From NCBI RefSeq assembly GCF_047663525.1, contig NC_092611.1, positions 9,957,001-10,021,000 of the forward strand: DNA of 64,000 nt. Reading direction: 5' to 3'. Shown here one piece after another: positions 11,630 through 29,500 of this stretch. A program made the translations under genes and the position numbers. The first letter of the stretch is position 1. Each line of letters begins with the position of its first letter. The notes under the pieces were generated by a model. It was not told the origin of the DNA. It saw only the letters and a list, made by a program, of their open reading frames with translations, and searched no databases. This DNA comes from Anas platyrhynchos. Lineage: Eukaryota; Chordata; Aves; Anseriformes; Anatidae.

Positions 11630-12300
11630 GGGGGTTGTGAAAGGATGGAGGGCTCAGCTCAGTCAGGTAGGGACAGGATGAGGGGGAACGGTCTTAAACT
11701 AAAAGAGGGGAGGTTTATACTAGGTTACTAGGAGGAAATTCTTCATCCAGAATGTGGTGAGGCACTGGAACAGGCTGCCAAGAAGCTGTGGATGCCCCAT
11801 CTGGGGTTGTTTAATCTGAAGAGGAGGCTCAGGGCAGACCTTACTGCTCTCTGCAACTCCCTGAAAGGAAGGGGTGGGGAGCTGGGGTCTGCCTCTTCTC
11901 ACCGGTAACCAGCGGTAGGACCAGAGGGAATGGGCTCAGGTTGTGCCAGGGGAGGTTCAGGTTGGGAACTAGGAGACATTTCTGCTCAGAAAGAGCAGTC
12001 GGGCATTGCGACGGGTTGCCCAGGGAGGTGGTGGAGTCACCGTCCCTGGGGGTGCTCAAGGAGAGGTTGGACGTGGTGCTTGGGGACACGGCTCAGTGGT
12101 GACATTGGTGGTAGGGGGTGGTTGGACCAGGTGATCTTGGAGGGCTCTTCCAACCTTAATGATTCTGTGATCCCTGGAGGTGATCAAGGCCAGGTTGGAC
12201 GAGGCCCTGAGCAACCTGATCTAGTGGGTGGCATCCCAGCCCATGGCAGGGGGTTGGAACTGGATGATCTTTGAGGTCCCTTCCAACCAGACCCATCCTG
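11630..12300 (+). mobile_element. CR1 LINE fragment, outer copy interrupted by a younger CR1
   Basis: Two halves (about 11630-11801 and 12172-12300) read as one CR1 3' region in plus orientation. The left half has the ttaaactaaaagaggggagg and gtggtgaggcactggaacag motifs and ends at gatgccccat. The right half resumes with ccctggaggtgatcaaggcc and runs to ggtcccttccaacc. The element is 5'-truncated and non-coding and fills most of PIH1D2 intron 1. The boundaries are approximate. Confidence 0.8.
11802..12171 (+). mobile_element. CR1 LINE fragment, inner copy inserted in another CR1
   Basis: Begins with a CR1-like segment (gtttaatctgaagaggaggctcaggg), passes through the familiar caggttgtgccaggggaggtt region and ends in the CR1 3' terminal motif (atgattctgtgat). 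It splits the surrounding CR1 between gatgccccat and ccctggagg, so it arrived later. It has no open reading frame. Confidence 0.75.
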
Positions 12301-12586
12301 ATTCCCCTTGCCCAGGCACACTGAGGGATTCACACCTGGCACCCATCTAAATCCCACAGGGTGTTTTATGCGCCAGGTGCCTCTCCAGCCACATGTGCTC
12401 ACGGTGAGGTGCGTCACGTTCCCCTGCTTCCAGAGCACAAACACTGCTGGGAAGGTGAATTTCAATGATGCCCAGCAGCCACAAATTCAGTTTCTTTGCT
12501 TCTAAAGCAAGTGATCATAATAAACATCCAAAAACCTGAGCCCTGGCCAACCAGGACATACTACCAAAGCAGTAATTCTGATGCAA

Positions 12587-12605
12587 CTTTTTTTTTTTTT
12601 TTTTT
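12587..12605 (+). repeat. T homopolymer serving as polypyrimidine tract of PIH1D2 intron 1
   Basis: An uninterrupted run of about 19 T directly precedes the AG acceptor at 12606-12607. It doubles as the splice polypyrimidine tract and as a length-unstable mononucleotide repeat. Confidence 0.8.
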
Positions 12606-14075
12606 AGATCTTTACAGTATTACAGATATTGCATATAACCCAGATGTTCTTCAGAGGGGAGAAGAAAACCCAGAAAAAATGAAACATTTGATCCACATGA
12701 CACTTAAATTCGTTGAGGAACGATGCAACCTTATTCTTTCACCTTCATACACTGTTGGCCATTCAAGCTGAAAGGCAGCCTGGAAAGGAGGCAGCAACAT
12801 CTGCAAGGATGGCAGATGCCAACACCCTGTCTCAATCAGAACACAAAGAAGGGTATGTAGACAGCTGCTGTCAGTTTTCTTTGCAGGCCTAACAGACTTT
12901 GCCAACAAGCTCCCTCAACGCCAATTCTTGCCTTAAGCGTAAACCAAGCACTTAAAGAAACAAAAGTTTCTTTTGCTCTGAGATGAGTAGAAGAGGTTGC
13001 TGCTGTTACCAGTGCTCTGAAAACAGCAACTTCTAACAGCTTGGCAGTGAAAACAAATCACGAGGGAAGGAGAATCTGCAAATTACAGTCTTCAGCTGAC
13101 AAACTTGCTAATTACAAAGCTAAAATTTTAGTAATAAGTTTGTCAAGCAGTGTTAACAGTTCTTAGGAACTGACTGTTATGTGAAAAACTTTGTTTTCTT
13201 GAAAGAACTGACACTTGATCAGTTGCTACACAGAATAGAAGCTAAAGACCACAGCAGTGCTCCTATCCTGCTGAAAAAAGGAAGTATTGCACAGCCTAAA
13301 GTGCCTCTGATAGAGGAAATTAGCAGTACAGAACTGCCAGAAGAGCTGAGCACCCCTGCCTATGAAATGAGCACTGTGAATGATGCAAACAAGAAGCCAT
13401 TACAAATTGAACTGAAAGTTAAATTGCCCAAGGTTAGCTCCGTTTCTGAGTGTGATCTGAGAATTTCAAAGGTAAGGCAACAGAAAGAATAACCTTTTGT
13501 TTTCTATCTGGTATCAAATTCCTAGAAATACTTGCTGCTAATTCATTGTCAAATAATCAATCACATATTTTAATATTGTTTTAGGATGACATAATCATTA
13601 ATGTTCCTGAAAAATACAAATTACAACTAGATCTGCCAGAATTGGTGGATGAGGAAACGGCTACAGCAACATTTAACAAAGGAAAAGGGGTATTGTTCGT
13701 CACAGTGTCAGTTGCAAAGCCCGTGTGTTAAAGAATTCAAAGTCCTGTCCAGTTCCTGTTCACAGATGACAGAACTAACCAAAAGCCCAGAATGAGCATC
13801 CTGACTTGCAGCTGGCGATGAGTTAATTGACCTCATCTTCAAAGGTGAATACCTCAAAATGCCTTTAGAAAGTGCATGTAGAAAAGGAAGCCAGGAGGAA
13901 AATTAGCATCACCAAACTTAGGAAAAAGTAGACTGTAAATACTCAAGGAATACTCAAATGTATTAACAGCTGTCCTAATGAACCATAGATGCATACATGC
14001 CTTACTGTCTCATGAATTCTGCTTTAAGATACATGGCAATAACAGTTGTATTGTTTTTCTGTGTTTTTATTGTTA

Positions 14076-14081
14076 AATAAA
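14076..14081 (+). promoter_or_regulatory. PIH1D2: PIH1D2 polyadenylation signal
   Basis: AATAAA on the plus strand about 345 bases after the PIH1D2 stop, in an AT-rich context with T-rich DNA around it. This gives a typical short 3' UTR (13732 to about 14100). Confidence 0.7.
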
Positions 14082-14744
14082 TTATTTTGCTTACTGGATT
14101 TATGTGGTTAGAGCAGCTCCTGCAAGCATTTTATGCTGGAGCAACTAGCAGAGGTGTGTCATCCACAGCTCTACCCGTTGTCCTGCATGCTGTTCCTGTT
14201 TTCTTTAGGACAATCCCTGCTGAACTTAACTAGAATAGGCTTTGTAGTCTTTTCAATCAAATACAAGCTAAAATATTATCATTGCATGAGCTGAGCTGGC
14301 TTGTGAAGGCTGTAAGCAGTGTTGGAAGTCACTATCAGCACTCCAACCAAGTAAGCTGGATAGGATTTTTCAGACTGCAAGGCTATTCCCCGAGTCATTC
14401 GGGGAATGTAACTGTCAGGTAAACTATTTAGTGTTCTTCACACAGGAAGAAATCAGTACCTTCTTTAGCCAGAACCTGAGGTACTGGTGAATACTGAGCA
14501 AGAAAACTGGGAAGGTTCAAGTTTGCTGCTATCTTGCAATCCTTGTGATTACAATTTCGGGTTAATAGGGTGAGTTTCACCATCAGACTGAAAGGCTGAA
14601 CAGCTCTAACTGTGCCATAGCAGTATGACAAGCCACACAGAGGACTGAAGAGAAAAGCACTGGAACATATTTTAGTAGTTGTCAATTCCAAACATTTAAT
14701 AGAACAGAGGTTCACTAGAGCAAGTCTGGAACCGAGATATTTTA

Positions 14745-14775
<31 letters not shown>

Positions 14776-16203
14776 ACAACAAATTTTAATGCACTTTTTT
14801 TTTTTTTTTTGCTTAAGCCAGGCATGAAAACCAGCTATCACAGCAACCAGACATTAAATAGTTCCCACAAAAATATTTAATTTCCATAGTATTTTCTTCC
14901 AATATCTTTAGTGAATTTTGTAGCAGAACTTTACAGGAGACAGTACTTAATGCAATATACAGAAAAACAGATTAGCTTTATCTTTTTGTTTTGTTTTGTT
15001 AACTTCTCTCCCTGTTGAATTCTCCCGATCACTTTGTAATTACTGCACAATCCTCCTTTTTACATGAACATTTCCAAGTGGAAAGGGGAATTTGAGAATG
15101 TTCAGCACTGTACCCCTTTCAGGAGACAATGACTGGGGTAACTGGACACAAGTCCAACAAACTACTTACGCATTTTACATACAATATATACATGGATAGC
15201 ACATTCTGCAGTTTACTGAGGCTGGGACAACATAGACAAGTCAGGGAAGAACTGCAGCACCAGTGACTAATGCAGAGCTTCCTATGTTTGAATGCCTGAA
15301 AAAAACTTTCAAACATTCGAGTCCCCACATGACTAACATCCACTGGTGGCACTATTGTCACGTGTGATTTGCCTATATGGGTTCCAACACACAAAGTCTC
15401 TTGAATATTCTGCAAAACAGTTACTTCCATGGCATCGTAGCCTGATACTAACTTAGCAAGAGGAAAAGCAAGTAAAGAGTCTTCATATGAAAAGCACATC
15501 TAAGTGAAAGTCTACAAAAAGACAGCACACTCCCTGTGGTATCTGAGAGCTGTGACACCACAGGTATCAGTGCTCTTTCACCTTTAAAGTGCTCAAAAGG
15601 GATCCCAAAGCTGACAATGTCCAAACCAGTGCCAAATTCCAAGAGAGTTTTGGAATGCTAACACTTGGCCTTTGAGAAACCATTCCCAGGGGCTTCAGTC
15701 CCTTAGTGCATCTGTCATTGCCACCCACCACAGCAGAACAGGATAATAAGGGAATTCACCTACTACCTTGCACGTTTCGGTTACCATCTCATCTGAACTC
15801 CTGTGAAGAGATGTTTGTAAGTCAAATTTCGGAGAACACTGAGGTCATGAAATTACCTGGTATGCACCGTGCCCCCTCTTCATTCAATCTAGTGTAGAAG
15901 CAGGTGCAGTGTGCATTCTGCCTGGATCATTTGTAAATCTGGGATGCTTAACTGTTTTGGAAGAGTTTGCAAATTCACTAACTGTATAAAAATACAGTAT
16001 AGCTGTAATATTGCTTTGAAAAGCATTTTTGCAAACTTTTGTTTCTGTACAGACTGGTAATAACATTACCAGATAATATAATACATATTTAAAATTTTAA
16101 AAAAAAAAAAAGGAACTCTTTAATAAGTCTGAACACTAAAGTCTAAATAGCTTGTTTAAAACAAAACAGTGTGACCCAGGAAAACGTTGCTTGCATGGTT
16201 AAA
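14082..16203. other. Convergent 3' region between PIH1D2 and DLAT
   Basis: No coding exon is visible. Possible DLAT polyadenylation variants (ATTAAA on the minus strand) lie at 16119-16124, 14876-14881 and 14695-14700. I cannot choose among them, so the DLAT 3' UTR may be about 0.1 kb or up to 1.5 kb. An A25 tract and a T16 tract form an inverted pair at 14752-14810. Confidence 0.55.
14752..14810. repeat. Inverted A/T homopolymer pair
   Basis: About 25 A (14752-14776), an 18-base spacer, then about 16 T (14795-14810). The arms can pair as a perfect A:T hairpin in single strands or in RNA of either orientation. The tract lies between the two convergent gene ends. Confidence 0.85.
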
Positions 16204-22934
<6,731 letters not shown>

Positions 22935-23130
22935 GGAGCCGCAGCTGGAGCCGGGGCGCCGGCGCTCGCTGACCTCCCGCTGCGGGCACGGCCCGGCCCG
23001 CCTCGGCTCGGCTCGGCACGGATCGGCCCGGCACGGCACTGCCGGAAAGCGCCGCGGGGCGGGGCCGCCGCGGAATGGCGGCGGGCGGGGACCCTGAAGG
23101 ACGGACGCTGACGGGAGCGGGGCCGGCGCA
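22935..23130 (-). promoter_or_regulatory. DLAT: CpG promoter and 5' UTR of DLAT
   Basis: Very GC-rich DNA with dense CpG immediately upstream of the DLAT ATG and continuous with exon 1. It includes repeated ggctcggctcgg and cggcccggc patches. No TATA box is evident. The CpG density drops sharply at about 23130. Confidence 0.7.
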
Positions 23131-23421
23131 GCGCTGCGGGCATCCGCGGGAGGTGGATGGTCCTCAAGAGGGGGATTTGCTCAGGGTTCGGCTAGATAAA
23201 ATCCCCGTTTAGCTTCAGTTAATCTCCCGCCTCACCCCAAGCCCCCTCATCCCACACGCCTCACCGAATAAACCCACCGAAACAGAACTTCTTTTCAGCA
23301 ACACCGTAAAGCTAGCACTAGAACAGCCCCTGCTCATCTCAGTGATTTCTGCACGACTTTTACTTTTCACAGCTATCTTTCCCTTCACAAGCACTGACCA
23401 GCCTTAGTTTGCAAACCCCGC
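23131..23421. other. Spacer between DLAT promoter and DIXDC1 3' end
   Basis: About 290 bases of ordinary-composition DNA between two same-strand genes. No gene, repeat or motif is recognised. Confidence 0.6.
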
Positions 23422-23427
23422 TTTATT
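23422..23427 (-). promoter_or_regulatory. DIXDC1: Candidate distal DIXDC1 polyadenylation signal
   Basis: AATAAA on the minus strand, about 3.1 kb after the DIXDC1 stop. Nearer hexamers lie at 25500-25505 and 24379-24384, giving possible 3' UTRs of about 1.0, 2.1 and 3.1 kb. A long 3' UTR is typical of the mammalian gene. Which site is used is not shown by sequence alone. Confidence 0.5.
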
Positions 23428-26400
23428 GAGATCAGGACTTGGGCCGCTAAAACCAACGTTTATGTATCTGGGATGGCAGGAGGTTAGGTACACAGATAAG
23501 GTTTTCACCTTCCTTGACGACAGGCCTGAGACCCACCATTCATTTTAAATGATGAATGCAAACTCTATAGAGTTTCTATGAAAATATAATTTTACACATA
23601 CCATGTGTTACATAACCAAGTTACAAGTATAGGAGCAGGAAAGTAACTTTGAAGAGAGTTGGGTAGAAATACACATTCAAAACAGCAAAAATACAGGTCC
23701 TGGGTATGACATTAAGAGCATATTCCCAGAATAAATTCACTACAGTCAGTGGTACAGTAGTGTCAGCCTGATGTAAAAGCAACAGCTTTTGGTTTTATCA
23801 GCAAAACCCATCCAAACCAAGGACTTGTAATCTAATACCTCTTATCCCCATTTCTTACCTGCTTCAGACCCCTTCCTGTAAATCACAAGAGGTAAAACAT
23901 CTGGTGAAGGCTGCAGTGTCACTGCAGGCACAAAGCTGAACCCAAAAAGCTCACCAAACTTTTTGGGAGTGAATGAGGCAAAGCAGGGCCTTCAGCTTCA
24001 GTGCCAGCAATGGTAGGAGTCCCACCTTCACTATCATAAAGGGAGATGCATATAGGGACCCAAAAACGAAGCACTGCTACCTGTTCCGTCTCAGGGAATG
24101 TCGTTTGCATGTTAGCTTACATGTGACATTAGCACTGATGATAGGTTTGTTGCTGACAACCCCAAAAAGCAAGTCTTGTCTGGTCTTGCTCCTCTGATAC
24201 AGCCCACTGCTGCTCTGGAGAGCATGTTGCTGAAAGGCTGCCAGAGATCTGGTTCAGTCTTTGACTCATGGGTAGGAAGGTTAGTAAGCATATTAAACAT
24301 GCCCGTGATTAGCTGCCTGAACTGGCCTAAGAACAAGGCTGAGGCTCCCAACTGTCTCCTGTATCAGCTAACATCTGCTTTATTTTCCATGAGAAAATTG
24401 GATGCCTACTGGACAAGGCTAAATTGAACCAGAAGCTCTGATCACATTAACAGCCTCCTGTGTCTTCAGTACTCCAAAACCAAGCAGTAGTATTGAACTG
24501 GCAACTGCAGACCTTGAAAACTGTCTCCATAAAGTTCCAGTGTGGGTGTGTGGCTCTTGCTGAAATAAAATTGATAAGCAAAACTTGAAGCAACACTTGA
24601 GGAAAAAATTGCAATCGAAATACAACAATTGATTTCAGCATAACAAGCCCATGCTCTCTTTAACAACCTACTAAAGATCATGCAACAGTGAAACAATTTC
24701 CAGGGAGGAAGAGAATCTTGTTTTTTTTTCAAGAGATGTGTCCCACCCACCCCCCCGCAGCCCCTGATGAACTTGTCCATTGATGAGCTGTCCCACTGAC
24801 ACTGAAAGTCACCATAACGAGCTGTAGGGCACAACAGGCATGTTGTATGTTGTGGTGTGCCAGTGTGGCACAGGACCAGGTAAAAGCCTTGAGCTTCCTG
24901 GACAGTGAAGCAGTGTGGGAGGAAATAGTATTTTTACTGCCTGTACAAGCTGGCAGAATATAAAACCCAGTAGGAGCCAGCTGGAGTTCCACAGTAAAAT
25001 AAGATCAAGCCCAGTGTTGTGTGAACAAGAGACCATACAAAACATCTCAGCATCCACTAAAAAGTGAGTAAAACACGATATAATGCGTGCAGAAATATAC
25101 AGAAAGCACTTGCACTGGTATAAAAATATCCACAGTCCTCAGACAATGTAAACTGGTACAAAATAATTCCAAACAGTAACGTATTTACAAAAGGACATGT
25201 TAATATAAAACAGTGAAACCAGGGTCACCCTTTCCCAGCCTCATCCACAGCACAGACACGTGGGTAGTCCATGAAAGGGCCACATGCAGCGAGAATGAGC
25301 AGAACCTTGACTTGCCATTTGACCTTTTAAGTCAACAGTGTCTGCTGCAGACCAGAGCCAGCGCTGTGTGCGTACAGCTGACTGGCAGCAGAAGGACAGA
25401 GGCAGGCAATGAAGGGGGAAAGAAACAAACAAACCAAAATAGAACACAAAAAACACAAGGCTTGGGGATGATCAGGGTGTGCACCCTCCCAGCCAGCCAT
25501 TTATTTCTTGCTCCTTCAGAAAGCCCAGGAGCAGGCCTACCAAAGAACAGATAGTGCTACTGATAGGATTTATCCCACCGGTGTGGTTATGTTTGGTGGC
25601 CCTGGCAATCAGTGGACACCAGCACAGCGATGCCTGTGCACAGGAGGTGACAATCAGTCCACTGTGCTTACAGAGGAGACAGTGGGAGTGCAAAGAGAGG
25701 GACTCAACAAGGAGGGGTCCTGTAAGTACCTCGGGGAAGCAGCTGATTCCAGCTCCTGCCTCCCCAAATGAAATCCTTCAGCAGAAAAGCAAGCACCAAG
25801 ATCCCACAGTCCCTACAGCAACAAAGCAAACCCAGACAACCTCAGAAGTGAGTACAGGAGGGCAAGGGGGAGAAGCAGGGCTAGGAAGCGGAAGCCTGAA
25901 TTTGGGAAAAAGGAAGCTTTGCCAGGCTGGTGATCTTTGCTTCAGATTATGCAGAAAACCTCCAGAAGACTGTCTTCCTTCCCCAGGTCACACTTCTATA
26001 CTCAGTCTGGGCTGTACACGAAGTTCCCTCTGCTCCTGCAGCACATGCAAGTCTGAGACCAAAGTTGGCCAAACCTTCTGCTTGCACACTCCAGTGGCTT
26101 CTTCTGACTCAAAGGCAAAACTTTACATTTTTGCCATCAGTGCAGACTTATGCACTACTGTGTACAACAAACCAGACTTGAAACGCCCAGATCACCGACT
26201 GCAGCACATACTGCAGGAATGGAGAAGCAGGGGAAAGGAAAAATGCACCGTTAAGGCCTTCAGGGTTCTGTTGATAGGACAAAGCAAGGTGTTTCTTTCC
26301 CACAGACAATCATGTCAGTCCCACAACGCTGTCTGTGTTTGGCCACAGAAAGTCAGGCATCCATGCACACAACATGCATTACCCGTTGCTTGCAGAGAAA

Positions 26401-26516
26401 AATCTTTTCTTTTGGCAGCTTGAATTGGACTCCTTCCAGCACGCATGCTTTTTGGTCGTTCTCCGAACTCAGCAGCCAGTTACAGGTTTCCATAGTGACA
26501 AGGCCTAAAAGCTTGA
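23428..26516 (-). other. DIXDC1: DIXDC1 3' UTR (putative, long)
   Basis: Non-repetitive sequence downstream of the DIXDC1 stop with three candidate polyadenylation signals. I see no splice sites followed by conserved coding sequence. The antisense (plus) strand carries an unusually long reading frame at 25479-26423 that lacks any ATG; it is described in the findings. Confidence 0.5.
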
Positions 26517-29500
26517 TTAATTCTCCCCGTGGTCTTCTTCCACCCAGGCCACAATTTTCCCCTCCCAACCAGGAATGATATCATCATCATGGAATACCTG
26601 TGAGAAAAGAGGCCAGTCATGTCTGGGGGCTGGACACCGCTCCAGGATGTGTGCATAGCTTAAGAGGCAGGCATCAAGTAAGAGCTTAGCTAGGATTTTA
26701 CTGCGCAGTTCACCGAATATACTCCTCATCCCTCAGTGAGGCACATCTCAACGATATATTCAGGTTTTTAAATTAAAAAACAAATAAGGCCCCTTCAATT
26801 GGTAACAGTCAAAATTTTTGGCTTTTATTTTTTGACAGGAAAGGTAAAATAAAAACAGGAAACACGCCTTCTCTAATCTATCGGACTACAAACCCCAGCT
26901 GCTTCTGCAGAACTAGTCAGCTGACTGCTCCCAGAGAGGGTGTCCCTTTGCACTTGTCTTCGTCAATTTGTTAAACGGGAAGCATTCCAATAACCTTTAA
27001 TGGATCCAATACACACCAACACCAGCCTGAGCTCAAACAGGGCTATAATGCAGTACACAAAGGAAGAGATGCCGCAGTTACCTCTGAAAAATCTTTAAAA
27101 TAAAGTAGGAGAACATTTTCTGAATAAAACTGATCGGTCTGAAGTGTATCTCATTGCAGCTGGTTTCATAAAACCACTTGAAGAGCTAGAATTGTAGCCT
27201 GGGTTTTGCCTAGTGTCCCCTGAGCTATGTCACAGACTGCTTTTGCTGATAGCCTTTGCCCAAGGGGCTCTGCAAACCCCAGGCTGCTGCAATCAAATTC
27301 ATATCATTGTCCTGGCTGGAGATAACAACATCCCACTTTAGCTCCTTGGAAGTGGAGCTTAATCTACAACTGTGAAAATCGGCAGTCTGTTTGGAGACAA
27401 ATTCAAAGATTTTATTGGTTTAGAAATGGTATGACCAAGGTCTCCAGGGTTGTGTTGTAACACTGAACCCAATGCTGCCTGATAGTTAAATTCCACACCT
27501 ACCTCCTCCTTGACTGTGCCAAACTCTGGATCCAGGGCTTTGAAGTGGTACCGGTGGGCTCCTTCACGATCAATAGCTACCTTAAAATCCTTCAGAGTCA
27601 CTTCCCCTAACCTGCAAGGGAAGAGTTTGGCACTAAACCACAGTACACTGTACATGCTTTATCTCAGGTGTTCCTGCATGGAAGGTGGAACCACAGCACA
27701 AGTCTGACTAGGGATCTGGCACCCTAGTCACAGGAATGTGAAGAGTGTGCCCCACCTGTCAACTCCAAGGTCCTCTTCAGAGGAAGAATTTCCTCAAAAT
27801 TTGCATGAGCCACCTCTAAACAGCCTTTCTCCCTTTCCTTTTTGCACTGACTGACATGAATGTTTTGGCACAAGAGTAATGCACCACAAGCCACAATAGA
27901 TCTGCTTGGCTGCTTTCTCTTGGAAGTTAATAATAATAATAATAATAATAAATATATATATATATATATAAAAATATATATATATAAATTAATCTCTTAG
28001 GGCTCAAAGAAATGTTTCAGCTAGGGAGTTGTTAATGCACAGGGAACCCTTGCTAGGGGTGACCATACCCAGAAGAGATCAGACTAATGCTTTCAGGGAA
28101 ACAAGTGCCTCCCAAATCAACGTGAGCAAGGCCAAGCCGAATCTCACCTCTTTGGTATGTTGACCATGAAAGGTGTGAGGGAGCGGTCAGTGAAGTACAA
28201 CACTTTGGTGCAGGCACTGGTGCTCATCACAGGTGTGCTGTGAGAATGAGGCAGTTCTACAAAGAAAGGAGCACAGAGCACACTCATAGGGGAACAGCTT
28301 GCCTCCTGCCACCACGGGAGACAAGAGTTGATGTCAGCATCAAACTTACCACAGCAAAGAACCTGGAGGTGGGAAGATTTTCTTATGAGGGTGGATTTTC
28401 CCTTGGGAAGAACCAGGTATTCCTATGCTTACTGGAAAACTTTGCATTTTAAGGTAACAACCCACCCAAATGCATTAGCCTAGATGATTTGCCTAGCACT
28501 GCCCTCCAGGATTACTGTCCCAGCAGCTTGCTGCTACCATCTACTCCACAGGCACTCTGTTCATTGCCTCAGCAGTGACAGGAGAGCCTTTCTGGCAGAG
28601 GAGAATGAATAGACTCCATCCTACTGGCTGGGCACACAACTACATTATCACTTGCCTTCACTTGCAGATAAGTAGAGCAAAATGCTCTGATTGATCACCA
28701 TCATTAAGGCAGAAGTTTATCTGTCTCCTCCCACCTGCCCATTCAGCTCGGGCAGGATAGGTGTTTGTGCACAGATTATTCTCTGTTGTTTGTATTTCTC
28801 TCCCTCTGGCTACTGCCTTGTTTCCTCTGCCCCTGCAATGTGCTGTGCCAAAAGCTGAAGCAGGGGAAGATTCACATTGAGTGACACTACAGTTTTAACT
28901 GCACTAGCATATAGAACACAGAATGGGCACCAAGTCAAATGCTTTTTAATTAACAAATCTTCAGAGCCACCTCACAGACCTCTTAACACCTGAGGGATTC
29001 TAGGTTTGAAGCTGCAAGACTCAATTTTCCTCCTGCAGTGGAGGTGATGAAAGTCTGCTAAGGCTCAGTGAGACAGGGAGAGGTACAGCATGCATGCAGG
29101 GAATGCATGACAGTGGCTGATCTAATAACTGCCGTTTATGGGAGGAGGAGGAAAACCATCAACTCTTCCCCAAACCCCACTTCAGACTTCTGAGTTCCCC
29201 TCCTGCATTCCTCCACATGAAATACATCCAGACTAACCTGCTGCTGGATGCTGTGATGCAGCTGAAAGGTGGCCTCTAAATTTCCCCAGTACCTGGAGTC
29301 CCCTGCAACCTCACAGACTTTCTAGGCAACATTTAAAACCAACCCCAGGGAAAAACAAACAAACAAAAAAAACAACACACGCACAAACAGCCTTCATAGT
29401 GAAAAGCAAGCGTGGAGCTGCTGCAGCTGAAGCCAGGGAACATGGTGTCACAGAGGGCTGTGCTGTTCTGCATACATGAAAGGAGCCAGACATGATGCAG

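Larger units (their letters stand above)
11333..13731 (+). pseudogene. PIH1D2: PIH1D2 (PIH1 domain containing 2), apparently disrupted
   Basis: Recognisable exons: about 11373-11535, 12608-12852, 13206-13471 and 13585-13731, with GT-AG junctions whose phases join. Exon 1 carries EPRLCLRAQ and APLFVNVCGCG (PIH domain). Exon 2 carries ITDIAYNPDVLQRGEENPEK. Exons 3 and 4 carry LIEEISSTELPEE and a CS-like C-terminal domain ending at the stop 13729-13731. There are two lesions. First, the roughly 47 residues before EPQLCL in the human protein have no counterpart: the only nearby ATG (11333) is in another frame, and the domain frame has a stop at 11370-11372. Second, exon 2 lacks one base near 12751-12761; frame 0 stops at 12769-12771, while the next frame continues the homology (FKLKGSLERR) to the donor and into exon 3 (ELTLDQ) in phase. 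The first donor, gtgcgg, is weak. PIH1D2 relatives assist dynein and R2TP assembly. Assembly error is the main alternative to true decay. Confidence 0.7.

Noticed and set aside
28148-28237. Alternative shorter DIXDC1 exon starting at the cacag acceptor (28237)
   Set aside because: It would leave the preceding exon in a frame containing a stop; the acceptor at 28257-28258 after ctttctttgtag gives correct phase and family sequence (LPHSHSTP).
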